Part shown: positions 25,435 through 32,703 of the stretch, piece by piece
Layout of the letters: each line of letters opens with the position of its first letter
How positions within the stretch are numbered: position 1 is the stretch's first letter
Notes under the pieces: generated by a model
Told to the model about the DNA's origin: nothing
The model's input: the letters and a program-made list of their open reading frames with translations, nothing else
The model's database searches: none
Program-made: the position numbers and the translations under genes
Source: Chloroflexota bacterium
Lineage (GTDB): Bacteria; Chloroflexota; Anaerolineae; Aggregatilineales; Phototrophicaceae
Reading direction: 5' to 3'
Assembly (NCBI GenBank): GCA_026713245.1
Contig: JAPOOU010000276.1
Location: forward strand, 1-32,829
DNA: 32,829 bases

Positions 25435-27105
25435 ATGAAAGCTAAAGTTTCGATACTCATCACGCTGTTGATCTTCGTGATCGGTGTCCTTGGCGTCTCC
25501 GCACAGGACACCTTTTTTGGCAAGACGGCGGAGGAACTGTTCCCGATTCCGGAAGTCGCCGAAACCGAGCTGGAACAGACGCTGGCCTTTGAAGCGCTGC
25601 TCGGCGCCAACATCCCGGACGGCCACGCCCTGGGCGAAGGCAAGACAATCACCTTCGGCGTCCTGGGTCAAGGCTCGCGCGGCGGCATCTCTGGCACCAT
25701 ATACTTCTGGCGCAATGCCTTTGAAGCGGCGACCGGCGCGGAACTGGAAGTCGTCGAGATCCCCTATAACCAACTCGGTACGACCATCCCGGCCGACTTC
25801 CTGACCGGGCAATACACCTACGACGTCTTCATCGGCGCCGCCTGGCAGTACGGTGACTGGATTAGCAACGGCTGGATCCAGCCGATCGACCAATGGATCG
25901 GCGATGAGCGCTTCGCTCATTGGACGCCGGAGGACACCGCTCCCGCCTTCCGCGCCTTGCTGCAATGGGGCGGCGAAACTTACGGCAGCCAGATGGACGG
26001 CGACGCGCAACTGCTCTACTATCGCCATGACATTCTCAGTGATCCCGAATGGCAAGCCGCCTACGAAGCCGAGGTCGGCGAGCCCATGCCATATCCCATC
26101 GTAACCTGGCAGGATTTGCTGGCGGTCACCAGCTTCTTCAATGGCAAGGACTGGAACGGCGATGGCGACCCCGATGACGGCATCAGTCTTCATCTGGCGC
26201 CCGGCGGGCAGGGGCACTTCCACTTCGCCACGCTGGCAGCGTCCTTCGCCGTGACCCCGGCTGATGGAGATGACCCGCGCGCCGTCACCAAGTATGACAA
26301 CGTCTTCTGGTTCGATCCCGATGATATGACGCCGTTGATCAACGAGCCGGGCCACGTCATGGCGCTGGAATTCTTGCAAGAGCTGGCCGCCACGGGCCAG
26401 GAAGCCCAATTCGGCTGGCAGTTGGGCGAGGCTTGGGATAACTTCCTCGGCGGCAACGCTATCGCCACTTTCAGCTGGGGCGATGTCGGTTCGCTCTCGC
26501 AAAACGTAGAGCGCTCCGCCATCCGGGGCAGCTTGGGCGCGGACGTCACGCCTTGCTCCTCCGAATGGTATGACCGCGAATTGGGAGAAGTTGTTGTGGA
26601 TACAGAAAATCCCAATTGCGTCGGCAACACCACCGGCGGCTCCTGGCACCCGACTATGTCCACCTTCACCGAGAACCCCGAGCTGACATATTTCTACATG
26701 GCGCTGATCGCCAACTCGTCCATCAACTTCTACAACGCCACCACCGGCTGGCAAGGCGTCGATCCCTGCTGCACCTACCAGCTCTATGAACCGCGCGGGA
26801 CGGCGGTTTCCGAAGATTACACCGCCGTTGGCTTTGACGCCGCCGATATGGAGCGCTACATCAACGCTTACGGCTCCAATGTCTACGACAAGCCGACTTC
26901 GGTCACCTACTTGCGCATTCCCGGTACGCTGGAATACATCCAGGAAACGCTGGATATCCGCCTCTCCGAGGCGATGACCGGCCAATCCTCCGCCCAGGAA
27001 GCGCTGGATAACACAGCCGAAGACTGGGAAGAGATCACCGACGATCTGGATATCGACAGCCAACTGGAAATCTATCAGCAGGCTATCGGCTACAGCGGGA
27101 TGTAA
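25435..27105 (+). CDS. Large sugar ABC transporter substrate-binding protein
   Basis: A 556-residue exported binding protein, larger than the usual 420-450 for its class. The signal peptide is about residues 1-23 (GVSA-QD), with no lipobox. ITFGVLGQGSRGG marks the start of the first lobe. WISNGWIQPIDQWI and LLYYRHDIL are typical binding-protein segments. An insert with D239-x-N241-x-D243-x-D245-x-x-D248 looks like an EF-hand-type calcium loop. Several cysteines (TPCSSEW, NPNCVGN, DPCCTYQ) may form disulfides. The ligand is unknown; extended binding proteins with calcium loops are known for polysaccharide fragments. ATAGGAG precedes the ATG. It heads ABC operon 2. Confidence 0.86.
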   Translation: MKAKVSILITLLIFVIGVLGVSAQDTFFGKTAEELFPIPEVAETELEQTLAFEALLGANIPDGHALGEGKTITFGVLGQGSRGGISGTIYFWRNAFEAATGAELEVVEIPYNQLGTTIPADFLTGQYTYDVFIGAAWQYGDWISNGWIQPIDQWIGDERFAHWTPEDTAPAFRALLQWGGETYGSQMDGDAQLLYYRHDILSDPEWQAAYEAEVGEPMPYPIVTWQDLLAVTSFFNGKDWNGDGDPDDGISLHLAPGGQGHFHFATLAASFAVTPADGDDPRAVTKYDNVFWFDPDDMTPLINEPGHVMALEFLQELAATGQEAQFGWQLGEAWDNFLGGNAIATFSWGDVGSLSQNVERSAIRGSLGADVTPCSSEWYDRELGEVVVDTENPNCVGNTTGGSWHPTMSTFTENPELTYFYMALIANSSINFYNATTGWQGVDPCCTYQLYEPRGTAVSEDYTAVGFDAADMERYINAYGSNVYDKPTSVTYLRIPGTLEYIQETLDIRLSEAMTGQSSAQEALDNTAEDWEEITDDLDIDSQLEIYQQAIGYSGM

Positions 27106-27128
27106 TATCCTCTGCTGATCGACAGAAC

Positions 27129-27190
27129 TGTAGGGGCGACCAACCTGGTCGCCCGTCGACCGACGGGCGACCTGACAAATCGCCCCTACA
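27129..27190. repeat. Composite palindrome between binding protein and permease of ABC operon 2
   Basis: An outer perfect 11-bp inverted repeat, TGTAGGGGCGA (27129-27139) and TCGCCCCTACA (27180-27190), encloses two smaller hairpins: GGGCGACC/GGTCGCCC (27134-27141, 27147-27154) and GGGCGA/TCGCCC (27165-27170, 27180-27185). A central CCCGTCG/CGACGGG pair joins them. It equals two copies of the window's GGGCGA palindrome placed head to head. It begins 24 bases after the binding-protein stop. Confidence 0.8.
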
Positions 27191-27215
27191 TTGATGGCAC
27201 TCCATGAGATAAACC

Positions 27216-28094
27216 ATGACCAACAATAGAGCCAAATACTACTTCCTTATGCCCGGCGTCATCTGGATCCTCGCCTTCACCCTATTCCCTCTGATCTACT
27301 CCTTCGGCTTGAGCCTGACCAATTATCGTCTGGGGAAGGATCCCAAATACATCGGCTTCGAGAACTACGCCGAGATCCTGGGCATCGGCGACGAGAAGGT
27401 CGACAAAAAAGCCGTGAGCACAGCCAGCTTCAGCGCCTTCCTCTTCCTCGGCAGCACGGCGGCGACGCTCTTTTTCGGCACCTTCGTCGCCTGGGTCTTC
27501 AATCATAATTTACCATTCTTGAGGCAGATGCGAGCGATAATCACCATGCCGCTATTCGCCGCGCCGATTGCCCTTGGCTGGCTGGGCGTGGTCATTTTCA
27601 ACGAGCAATCAGGACCGATCAACAACGTGCTGGAGGGCATCGGCTTAGGGCGGGTCAACTGGTTTATTGAGCCGATGCCAGCCCGCTTGGCCGTCATGTT
27701 CACTGATGTCTGGCAGTGGACGCCCTTTGTCTTCATCGTTGTGCTGGCCGCGATGCAATCAGTGCCGGACGACCTGTACGAATCGGCGCAGTTGGATACA
27801 AAATCGAACTGGGTGCTCTTCCGTTGGATCACTTTCCCCATGATCGCGCCGGCTTTAGGTACCGTCATGTTGCTGCGCATGGTTGAATCGCTGAAGATTA
27901 TCGACATCCCTTATAGTTTGACGCGCGGCGGTCCCGGCTCGGTAACGCAGACTTATGTCTACTACGCCTATGAAAAAGGGTTGGTCGGCAGCTTCCAACT
28001 GGGCGAGGCGGCCGCGCTGGCTTACCTGCTCGTTATTGTGTCCATTGTGGTTTCATCGATCTACTTCTACCGCGTGCGCGAGCGATTCGAGTGA
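27216..28094 (+). CDS. ABC sugar permease (UgpA/MalF-like)
   Basis: A 292-residue permease with about six membrane helices. The first is FLMPGVIWILAFTLFPLIYS, and the conserved SLTNYRLG and FIGFENYAEI-like segments of MalF-type subunits follow it. The EAA-loop is degenerate (ESAQLDTKSNWVLFRWITFP, with ESA for EAA). SLTRGGPGSVTQTYVYYAYE near the C-terminus is typical. It partners with the permease at 28111 and the binding protein at 25435. The ribosome binding site is weak, so expression is probably lower than that of the binding protein upstream of the palindrome. Confidence 0.87.
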   Translation: MTNNRAKYYFLMPGVIWILAFTLFPLIYSFGLSLTNYRLGKDPKYIGFENYAEILGIGDEKVDKKAVSTASFSAFLFLGSTAATLFFGTFVAWVFNHNLPFLRQMRAIITMPLFAAPIALGWLGVVIFNEQSGPINNVLEGIGLGRVNWFIEPMPARLAVMFTDVWQWTPFVFIVVLAAMQSVPDDLYESAQLDTKSNWVLFRWITFPMIAPALGTVMLLRMVESLKIIDIPYSLTRGGPGSVTQTYVYYAYEKGLVGSFQLGEAAALAYLLVIVSIVVSSIYFYRVRERFE

Positions 28095-28110
28095 GGCAAG
28101 GGGGACAGGT

Positions 28111-28992
28111 ATGACAGAAAAGCAAACTGCCCTGGCCCCTTCGGCGCCGCAGAGCGTATTTTCGCGCGGAACATTGGGCGACCGCTTCATCATCGCCCTG
28201 GCGATCATCTGTACCTTTATCGCATTCTCGCCCTTCGGATACGCCGTCTTGACCTCTTTGAAGTCGGAGTGGAAAGACGGCTCCATTATCCCCTTCCTGC
28301 AATTCGAACCGAATCTCTTGAACTGGCAGCAGGAGTTCGGCTCGGGCGGCGCCGAGACGATCAAAGCCTTGCGCAACAGCACCTTGATTTCGCTCGGCGC
28401 GACTGCCGTCGCGACCACGCTCGGCACCCTGGCCGGATATGGTTTGGCGCGCTTCAAGTATGGCATTGGCAACCGCAACCTGGTGTCCTGGTTTCTTTCG
28501 CAGCGATTCTTGCCGCCGGTCGCGACCTTGATACCCTTCGTATTGATGTTCCGCGACTTGAAACTGCTTGATACGCTACCGGGCATGGTCATCGTCAATG
28601 CCACGTTCACCCTGCCATTCGCGGTCTTGATCATGCGCGATTACTTCGCCGATCTGCCCTCCGAATTGCGTGAGGCGGCGCTGGTGGATGGCGCGGGCGA
28701 ATTCACAACCTTTTGGCGTATCGCCCTGCCGCTGGCGCGGCCGGCGCTGGTGGCGTCGACTTTGATCTGCTTCGCCTTCGCCTGGAACGAATTCCTCTTC
28801 GCCAGCGTGCTCGCCAACCGCAACTGGAAGCCCTATCCGATGCTGGTGGCCGGCTCGGACACGGTGCGCGGCATTGACTTCGGCTTTGTGACGACGCGCA
28901 TGCTGATCGCGGTCACGGTGCCGGTGATCCTGTCGCTGATGGTGCAGCGCTTCATCGTGCGCGGGCTGACCTTCGGCGCGGTGAAGGGGTAA
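28111..28992 (+). CDS. ABC sugar permease (UgpE/MalG-like)
   Basis: A 293-residue second permease of ABC operon 2. The first helix is FIIALAIICTFIAFSPFGYAVL, and the EAA-loop is complete (EAALVDGAGEFTTFWRIALP). The C-terminus QRFIVRGLTFGAVKG is the usual MalG/UgpE ending. The frame is open from 27955, but that would overlap the upstream permease by 140 bases with nonsense sequence. The ATG at 28111, 16 bases after the upstream stop and preceded by GGGGGA, is the clear start. A palindrome-type terminator follows the stop. Confidence 0.88.
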   Translation: MTEKQTALAPSAPQSVFSRGTLGDRFIIALAIICTFIAFSPFGYAVLTSLKSEWKDGSIIPFLQFEPNLLNWQQEFGSGGAETIKALRNSTLISLGATAVATTLGTLAGYGLARFKYGIGNRNLVSWFLSQRFLPPVATLIPFVLMFRDLKLLDTLPGMVIVNATFTLPFAVLIMRDYFADLPSELREAALVDGAGEFTTFWRIALPLARPALVASTLICFAFAWNEFLFASVLANRNWKPYPMLVAGSDTVRGIDFGFVTTRMLIAVTVPVILSLMVQRFIVRGLTFGAVKG

Positions 28993-29022
28993 GATTCACC
29001 ACAGAGGCGCAGGGATTTGTAG

Positions 29023-29049
29023 GGGCGAGTCCGTGGCTCGCCCTGTTTT
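29023..29049 (+). terminator. Palindrome-type terminator of ABC operon 2
   Basis: GGGCGAG (29023-29029) and CTCGCCC (29037-29043) form a perfect 7-bp stem with a 7-base loop, followed by TG and TTTT. It begins 31 bases past the permease stop. The full repeat reads TGTAGGGGCGAG... from 29018. The T run is short, so termination may be partial. Confidence 0.55.
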
Positions 29050-29097
29050 GGTGAACCAGCGAAGGCGCCGAGAACGCAATATGTGATTGGAATGAGC

Positions 29098-29122
29098 GGG
29101 CGATCTGATAGCTCGCCCCTAC
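29098..29122. repeat. GGGCGA/TCGCCCCTAC palindrome, inverted copy
   Basis: GGGCGATC...GCTCGCCCCTAC is the mirror orientation of the copy at 29018-29043. Together the two flank a 105-base block that also contains a GTGAACCAGCGAAGGCG repeat. No T run follows on either strand. Confidence 0.6.
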
Positions 29123-29193
29123 GGTGTTCGCGTGTTTTGGGGTCTCGAAGCCTTACCGAACCCTTCGTGCCGCCGAGCGGCTGTGGTGAAAGC

Positions 29194-29219
29194 AAAACCG
29201 GGCGACCCAAGCGTCGCCC
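29194..29219 (-). terminator. Palindrome-type terminator of the LarA-like gene
   Basis: On the minus strand GGGCGAC (29219-29213) and GTCGCCC (29206-29200) form a 7-bp stem with a 6-base loop, followed by GG and TTTT (29197-29194). It begins 24 bases past the LarA-like stop. The GG-then-T-run layout is the same as in the terminator at 105-133. Confidence 0.6.
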
Positions 29220-29242
29220 CAAATCTCAGTTCTATACGGACT

Positions 29243-30499
29243 CTAAACCAGCGCGCCGGCGGCGAAGGCCAGGGATGCGGCTTCCTCGCTGACAGTGACA
29301 GCTTCCCGCCCGTTGAGCTCGGCGGCGATATTGGCGCTGACCCAAAGCTTATCCAGCGCCAACGTGTTCTTGATGCGCACGACGCGGGCGTCGCGGATCT
29401 GCGACGGGTCGCTGCGAAAGGCGTCAAAGAGCGTTGCCTTGATCGTCTCTTCGTCGCTATCGAAGACCAGCGGCATGCGGCAGCGCAGCAGGAATCCGCT
29501 AGTGAACATATTCTTCATGGTGATGGGAAAGTCGATCTTGTCGAAGAGCTTGCGCGACATGAAATCGGCCAGCCCGTAGGTGGTGGCGTTGCCATGAGAT
29601 TCCGGCGTCAGATCGAGGATAGCGATACGCTTGATGCGCGGCGATTCGGGCTCGGGCTCGCCCTCGACCATCCAGCGGCCGATGATATTTGTATCCATGC
29701 CGGCGCCACTGATGTTCTTGCCCATCTCATCAATAATCAGCACATCAATGTCGTCCACCGGCAAGCTCGGCATCAATTCGCGCGAGCGCAGCAGCAAGCG
29801 CTGGTCGCCTTCTACGACTGTGTCGGCAGTGAAGCCTTCGAGCTGCGCGACCGTGTGATAACCGTCCTCGACCACGCCGAATCCGGCCACAAAATTGATA
29901 CTGCCCAGCAGATGCTTGGCGACGACCGGCATGTAATCGCGCAAGCCCACCGTGCCTTGCTGATGGATTGTGCGGGCGCCGGTTTCCTTACCCAATCCAA
30001 TCGCCAGCATTTTCAGCAAGCCGCTCTCGTGCGGTCCGCGGAAATCAGTGTGTACTTTGGTCCGGTTGCTGATGATCAAGCCGTCGGCTTCGGCCACATT
30101 CTTGTCCAGGAAAGCCGGCATGCCGACGCTTGTAATTCCCGTATTGACGACCTCCATGGTGGCGTGAATGGGACAGCCCACGGTCGCTTCGCTGATGCCC
30201 AAGCCATCCAGCACTTCGATCTGTCCAGCCGGCGTGCCGCCACCGTGGCTGCCCATCGCCGGCACGACGAAAGGTTGACCGCCCGAGTCTTTGACCAGCG
30301 CAACCAACTTGCGGGCGATGACGTCAATGCTGGCGATGCCGCGGCTGCCGAATCCCAGCGCGATGCGCTTGCCCCGGACCGCCTCGGCCAGTCCCAAGCG
30401 CCCCCATTCGGCGTCCAGCGTCTGGTCGATATCCAGGGTCTCGCCCTTGGGCAATTGTTGCCTGACGGGATAAAGGGTCGGAATGGTCACGTTTTCCAT
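29243..30499 (-). CDS. LarA-like (DUF2088/lactate racemase-related) protein
   Basis: A 418-residue cytoplasmic protein distantly related to the nickel-pincer racemase family. The N-terminal segment GSRGIASIDVIARKLVALVK followed by GSHGGGTP (H85) parallels the LarA region that carries an active-site His (GTH in LarA). NRTKVHTDFRGPHESGLLKML (147-165 region) and IGLGKETG parallel the segment bearing the cofactor lysine and further histidines. Family members racemise or epimerise 2-hydroxyacids with a pincer nucleotide cofactor made by LarB/C/E; none of those genes is in the window. Many DUF2088 proteins are uncharacterised, so the substrate is open. It ends at a palindrome-type terminator, convergent with ABC operon 2. 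Confidence 0.65.
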   Translation of the reverse strand: MENVTIPTLYPVRQQLPKGETLDIDQTLDAEWGRLGLAEAVRGKRIALGFGSRGIASIDVIARKLVALVKDSGGQPFVVPAMGSHGGGTPAGQIEVLDGLGISEATVGCPIHATMEVVNTGITSVGMPAFLDKNVAEADGLIISNRTKVHTDFRGPHESGLLKMLAIGLGKETGARTIHQQGTVGLRDYMPVVAKHLLGSINFVAGFGVVEDGYHTVAQLEGFTADTVVEGDQRLLLRSRELMPSLPVDDIDVLIIDEMGKNISGAGMDTNIIGRWMVEGEPEPESPRIKRIAILDLTPESHGNATTYGLADFMSRKLFDKIDFPITMKNMFTSGFLLRCRMPLVFDSDEETIKATLFDAFRSDPSQIRDARVVRIKNTLALDKLWVSANIAAELNGREAVTVSEEAASLAFAAGALV

Positions 30500-30641
30500 T
30501 GTCTAGCTCGCTTCACTTGGATTGTCGTTCACTTGCTATTGTAGCGATTTGGGTAGGTACTGGTAAAGACTTCAAATAGAGTAACGGCAGACCTAAATCA
30601 AAATCAACAATTTGAATGCGAATCGCTAGCCAGATAATAGA

Positions 30642-31268
30642 CTATTTTGTCACTTCGTGTTCTTTCAAATATGCGATCGCGTTGAGCAGATAACTTTCAC
30701 CGTTCTTGAATCTGCCGAGACCCGTGTTGCAACTGTCGCAAAGATGGCCTCTCCAGCGGCCTGCGTAGTGATCGTGGTCAGCGACAACCTTCACGTTTAC
30801 CCCTACTATTCCCATCTTGCGACAGATAGGACATCTCCATAGCGTCCCCTTTTTTGGTCGAAGACGCTTTGCTTCCTTTTTTTCGCGACTGGGAATGGAG
30901 CGACGATCAATATCTTGGCGGCAAATATTACAGGATGGGCGACGTGTTTTCCTTCCTTTTGCATCGGTCTGATTGATTTGAAACTCATTCTCAGACTTCC
31001 TCACAAAACATATGTTACAGATCATATGCTCATAGCCTTTGCCAGTTGCATAAACATCAACGTCTGACGTGTCATGGCGATCAACTATGAACATCTGATC
31101 TTGGCCGGGCAAGAAAACACGTACCTCCTCGCCCATTTCTTCTAAAACTACTCCAATTGAATTGTCAAGAAAGTGGCTGCGGATCTCGTCGCGTACACCA
31201 TGCGGACAGGCATAACCCAATCCTCTGGTACAAAGAATCCACTTTGATTGTCCAATTGGGTTAAGCAT
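30642..31268 (-). CDS. Endonuclease VII-like HNH nuclease, candidate restriction enzyme
   Basis: A 208-residue protein. The C-terminal 65 residues carry an endonuclease VII-type beta-beta-alpha-metal fold: C146-x2-C149, DHDH (164-167), then RGHLCDSCNTGLGRFK with C177, C180 and N181, and a final helix. A second zinc site is likely from C84-x2-C87 with C113-x2-C116. The N-terminal 80 residues are unrecognised and could provide target recognition. Type II enzymes of this nuclease class are known (Hpy99I resembles T4 endonuclease VII). Its ATG overlaps the methyltransferase stop by 8 bases, and both genes look AT-rich against the rest of the window. A phage-type resolvase role is the alternative. 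Confidence 0.78.
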   Translation of the reverse strand: MLNPIGQSKWILCTRGLGYACPHGVRDEIRSHFLDNSIGVVLEEMGEEVRVFLPGQDQMFIVDRHDTSDVDVYATGKGYEHMICNICFVRKSENEFQINQTDAKGRKTRRPSCNICRQDIDRRSIPSREKKEAKRLRPKKGTLWRCPICRKMGIVGVNVKVVADHDHYAGRWRGHLCDSCNTGLGRFKNGESYLLNAIAYLKEHEVTK

Positions 31269-32139
31269 TCAGAACTTCCACGGAGAGACCCGATTGGATT
31301 AGTCGTTGACGGGCAATCTCGATATACTCGGGAGATATGTCAATTCCTACGAACTCCCGATCTCCCAAAAGTGCCATTTTTCCTGTTGTGCCAGAACCGC
31401 ACATGGGGTCAAAAACAAGATCGCCCGGGTTGCTCCACGATTCGATGTGGTCATTGGCTAGTTTCTCAGGGAAAACTGCCGGGTGTTGGAAAGCGATCCT
31501 ATCACTCGTGGTTCCACCTAGCCCGACCGCATACGACCAAATATTGGTACGGGTCTTTTCCTTTTTGAGCTCGCCAAGCTTTTTCTTGTTGATCCCGTCC
31601 GGCAACTTGTTATGCGTGAGCATCTCGTAGCCGTGGCGCTGGGTCGGCACTTTAAGCGCATTGAATCTGGTGGGCTTGCCTTTAGACAAGACAAACATCA
31701 TTTCGTAGGCGTTGGTATAGGCATTGCTGCGAGTGAAAGGCGTATTTTTCTTTTGATAGATCATGACGTCGTGTGCCGAGAAACCGATTTCCTGAAAATA
31801 TATGGCTTGACGAAACGATGTCAGACTTCGCCCACCGTTGATACGATCTCCTACCACCCAAACGACCACGCCGCCGTTAGCCGTAACTCGATAAAGCTCT
31901 TGAGCGATTTCTTCAAAGGGGAATTCATATCCCTTATAGTCTCGAAGACTATCATACGGAGGAGACGTTACTGTAAGTTGGATCGAATCATCTTTCCAGC
32001 TTCTCATCACGTCAATGCAATTGCCCACGATTAGCCTACCCTTTCGGCAATCGTAACTTAAGCCGTTTGACTTCGTAGCGGAGGCTATGTCTTCTAAGAC
32101 GTCAACAGTCTTCTCAGTTAGTTTAATAGATGTACCCAT
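31261..32139 (-). CDS. TSPPY-type DNA methyltransferase (N4-cytosine/N6-adenine)
   Basis: A 292-residue beta-class amino-methyltransferase. The catalytic motif IV is TSPPY (58-62) and the SAM-binding motif I lies C-terminal as FDPMCGSGTTG (243-253), followed by FVGIDISPEYIEIARQRL. That order defines the beta group. TSPPY is typical of N4-methylcytosine enzymes, though N6-adenine members exist. A target-recognition region lies between, roughly 130-220. GGAAGGGG 6 bases before the ATG is a strong ribosome binding site. The 8-base overlap with the downstream nuclease makes a restriction-modification pair likely. Confidence 0.9.
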   Translation of the reverse strand: MGTSIKLTEKTVDVLEDIASATKSNGLSYDCRKGRLIVGNCIDVMRSWKDDSIQLTVTSPPYDSLRDYKGYEFPFEEIAQELYRVTANGGVVVWVVGDRINGGRSLTSFRQAIYFQEIGFSAHDVMIYQKKNTPFTRSNAYTNAYEMMFVLSKGKPTRFNALKVPTQRHGYEMLTHNKLPDGINKKKLGELKKEKTRTNIWSYAVGLGGTTSDRIAFQHPAVFPEKLANDHIESWSNPGDLVFDPMCGSGTTGKMALLGDREFVGIDISPEYIEIARQRLIQSGLSVEVLNA

Positions 32140-32254
32140 TTCTGGCCCCTTCCCACGCTATCTTCAGCTCCTTCATACCTCCAGATTCCGTAAATTATAA
32201 ACATAATCGTTGAAACGCATACCATGCCATTGAGATACGCTTACCATCGAATAA

Positions 32255-32283
32255 ATTATACCAAATCCTCACAAGTGTGTCAT
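32255..32283 (-). promoter_or_regulatory. Sigma70-like promoter of the methyltransferase operon
   Basis: On the minus strand ATGACA (32283-32278) and TATAAT (32260-32255) are separated by exactly 17 bases, matching the consensus at 11 of 12 positions. Transcription would start near 32248, leaving a leader of about 110 bases. A second TATAAT (32199-32194) without a good -35 lies closer to the gene. Confidence 0.6.
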
Positions 32284-32309
32284 GCGGTTCGAGCCAGTCC
32301 TTACCATCT

Positions 32310-32570
32310 TTATCGCCGCTTGCGCCGCCGCAGATGCTCGCGAAGCGCATATATCACCACCAGATTCACCCCCTGCGTCAATGTAATACCGCCGATCAGC
32401 CCGTACAGACCGGACTGACATGCTCTGTTTTCCGCGCAGGATTGTCCCAGGACCTGGGCCACGAGCAGCGCCAGCGCAACGCCAGTCAAGCTGGCGCAAA
32501 TGCCGAGACCGAATATAGCTGTGGCGCGTATCACGATCGCTCTTTTATCATGGCGAGTTTGCACACTCAT
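32310..32570 (-). CDS. Small two-helix membrane protein
   Basis: An 86-residue hypothetical protein. Two hydrophobic segments (IFGLGICASLTGVALALLVA and LYGLIGGITLTQGVNLVVIY) are separated by a short loop with two cysteines (SCAENRAC) that may form a disulfide outside the membrane. The C-terminus is strongly basic (REHLRRRKRR), which places it in the cytoplasm. No family is recognised. GGGGA lies 5-6 bases before the ATG. It lies upstream of the methyltransferase promoter in the same direction, and a relation to that system is not established. Confidence 0.55.
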   Translation of the reverse strand: MSVQTRHDKRAIVIRATAIFGLGICASLTGVALALLVAQVLGQSCAENRACQSGLYGLIGGITLTQGVNLVVIYALREHLRRRKRR

Positions 32571-32593
32571 CTAGGTCCCCAGGCGCAGAATCG

Positions 32594-32621
32594 GTTGTCT
32601 CGGGGCGCATCCCGAGACAAC
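32594..32621. repeat. Perfect GTTGTCTCGGG/CCCGAGACAAC inverted repeat
   Basis: An 11-bp perfect stem (32594-32604 and 32611-32621) with a 6-base GCGCAT loop and no T run on either strand. It lies upstream of the small membrane-protein gene. It differs from the GGGCGA family and is probably another interspersed palindrome of this genome. Confidence 0.6.
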
Positions 32622-32703
32622 TATGATAGCACAAATGTTCGCAAGTGTCAAATGGCCTGCCTTCGGCTGAGGACATGACAGGTCTTGATTTCGCGCAAAT
32701 CTC

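Noticed and set aside
25411-27063. A 550-codon minus-strand open frame opposite the second binding protein
   Set aside because: Antisense shadow caused by GC-rich codon bias; the plus strand has a signal peptide, ribosome binding site and binding-protein motifs.
27129-27190. CRISPR-like repeats among the GGGCGA palindromes
   Set aside because: Copies are scattered and irregularly spaced, with no unique equal-length spacers.
27955-28110. An N-terminal extension of the second permease of ABC operon 2
   Set aside because: It overlaps the upstream permease and is non-membrane Arg/Ser-rich sequence; the ATG at 28111 has its own ribosome binding site.
29132-30544. A 470-codon plus-strand open frame opposite the LarA-like gene
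   Set aside because: Antisense shadow; low-complexity His/Ala/Gln composition and no ribosome binding site.
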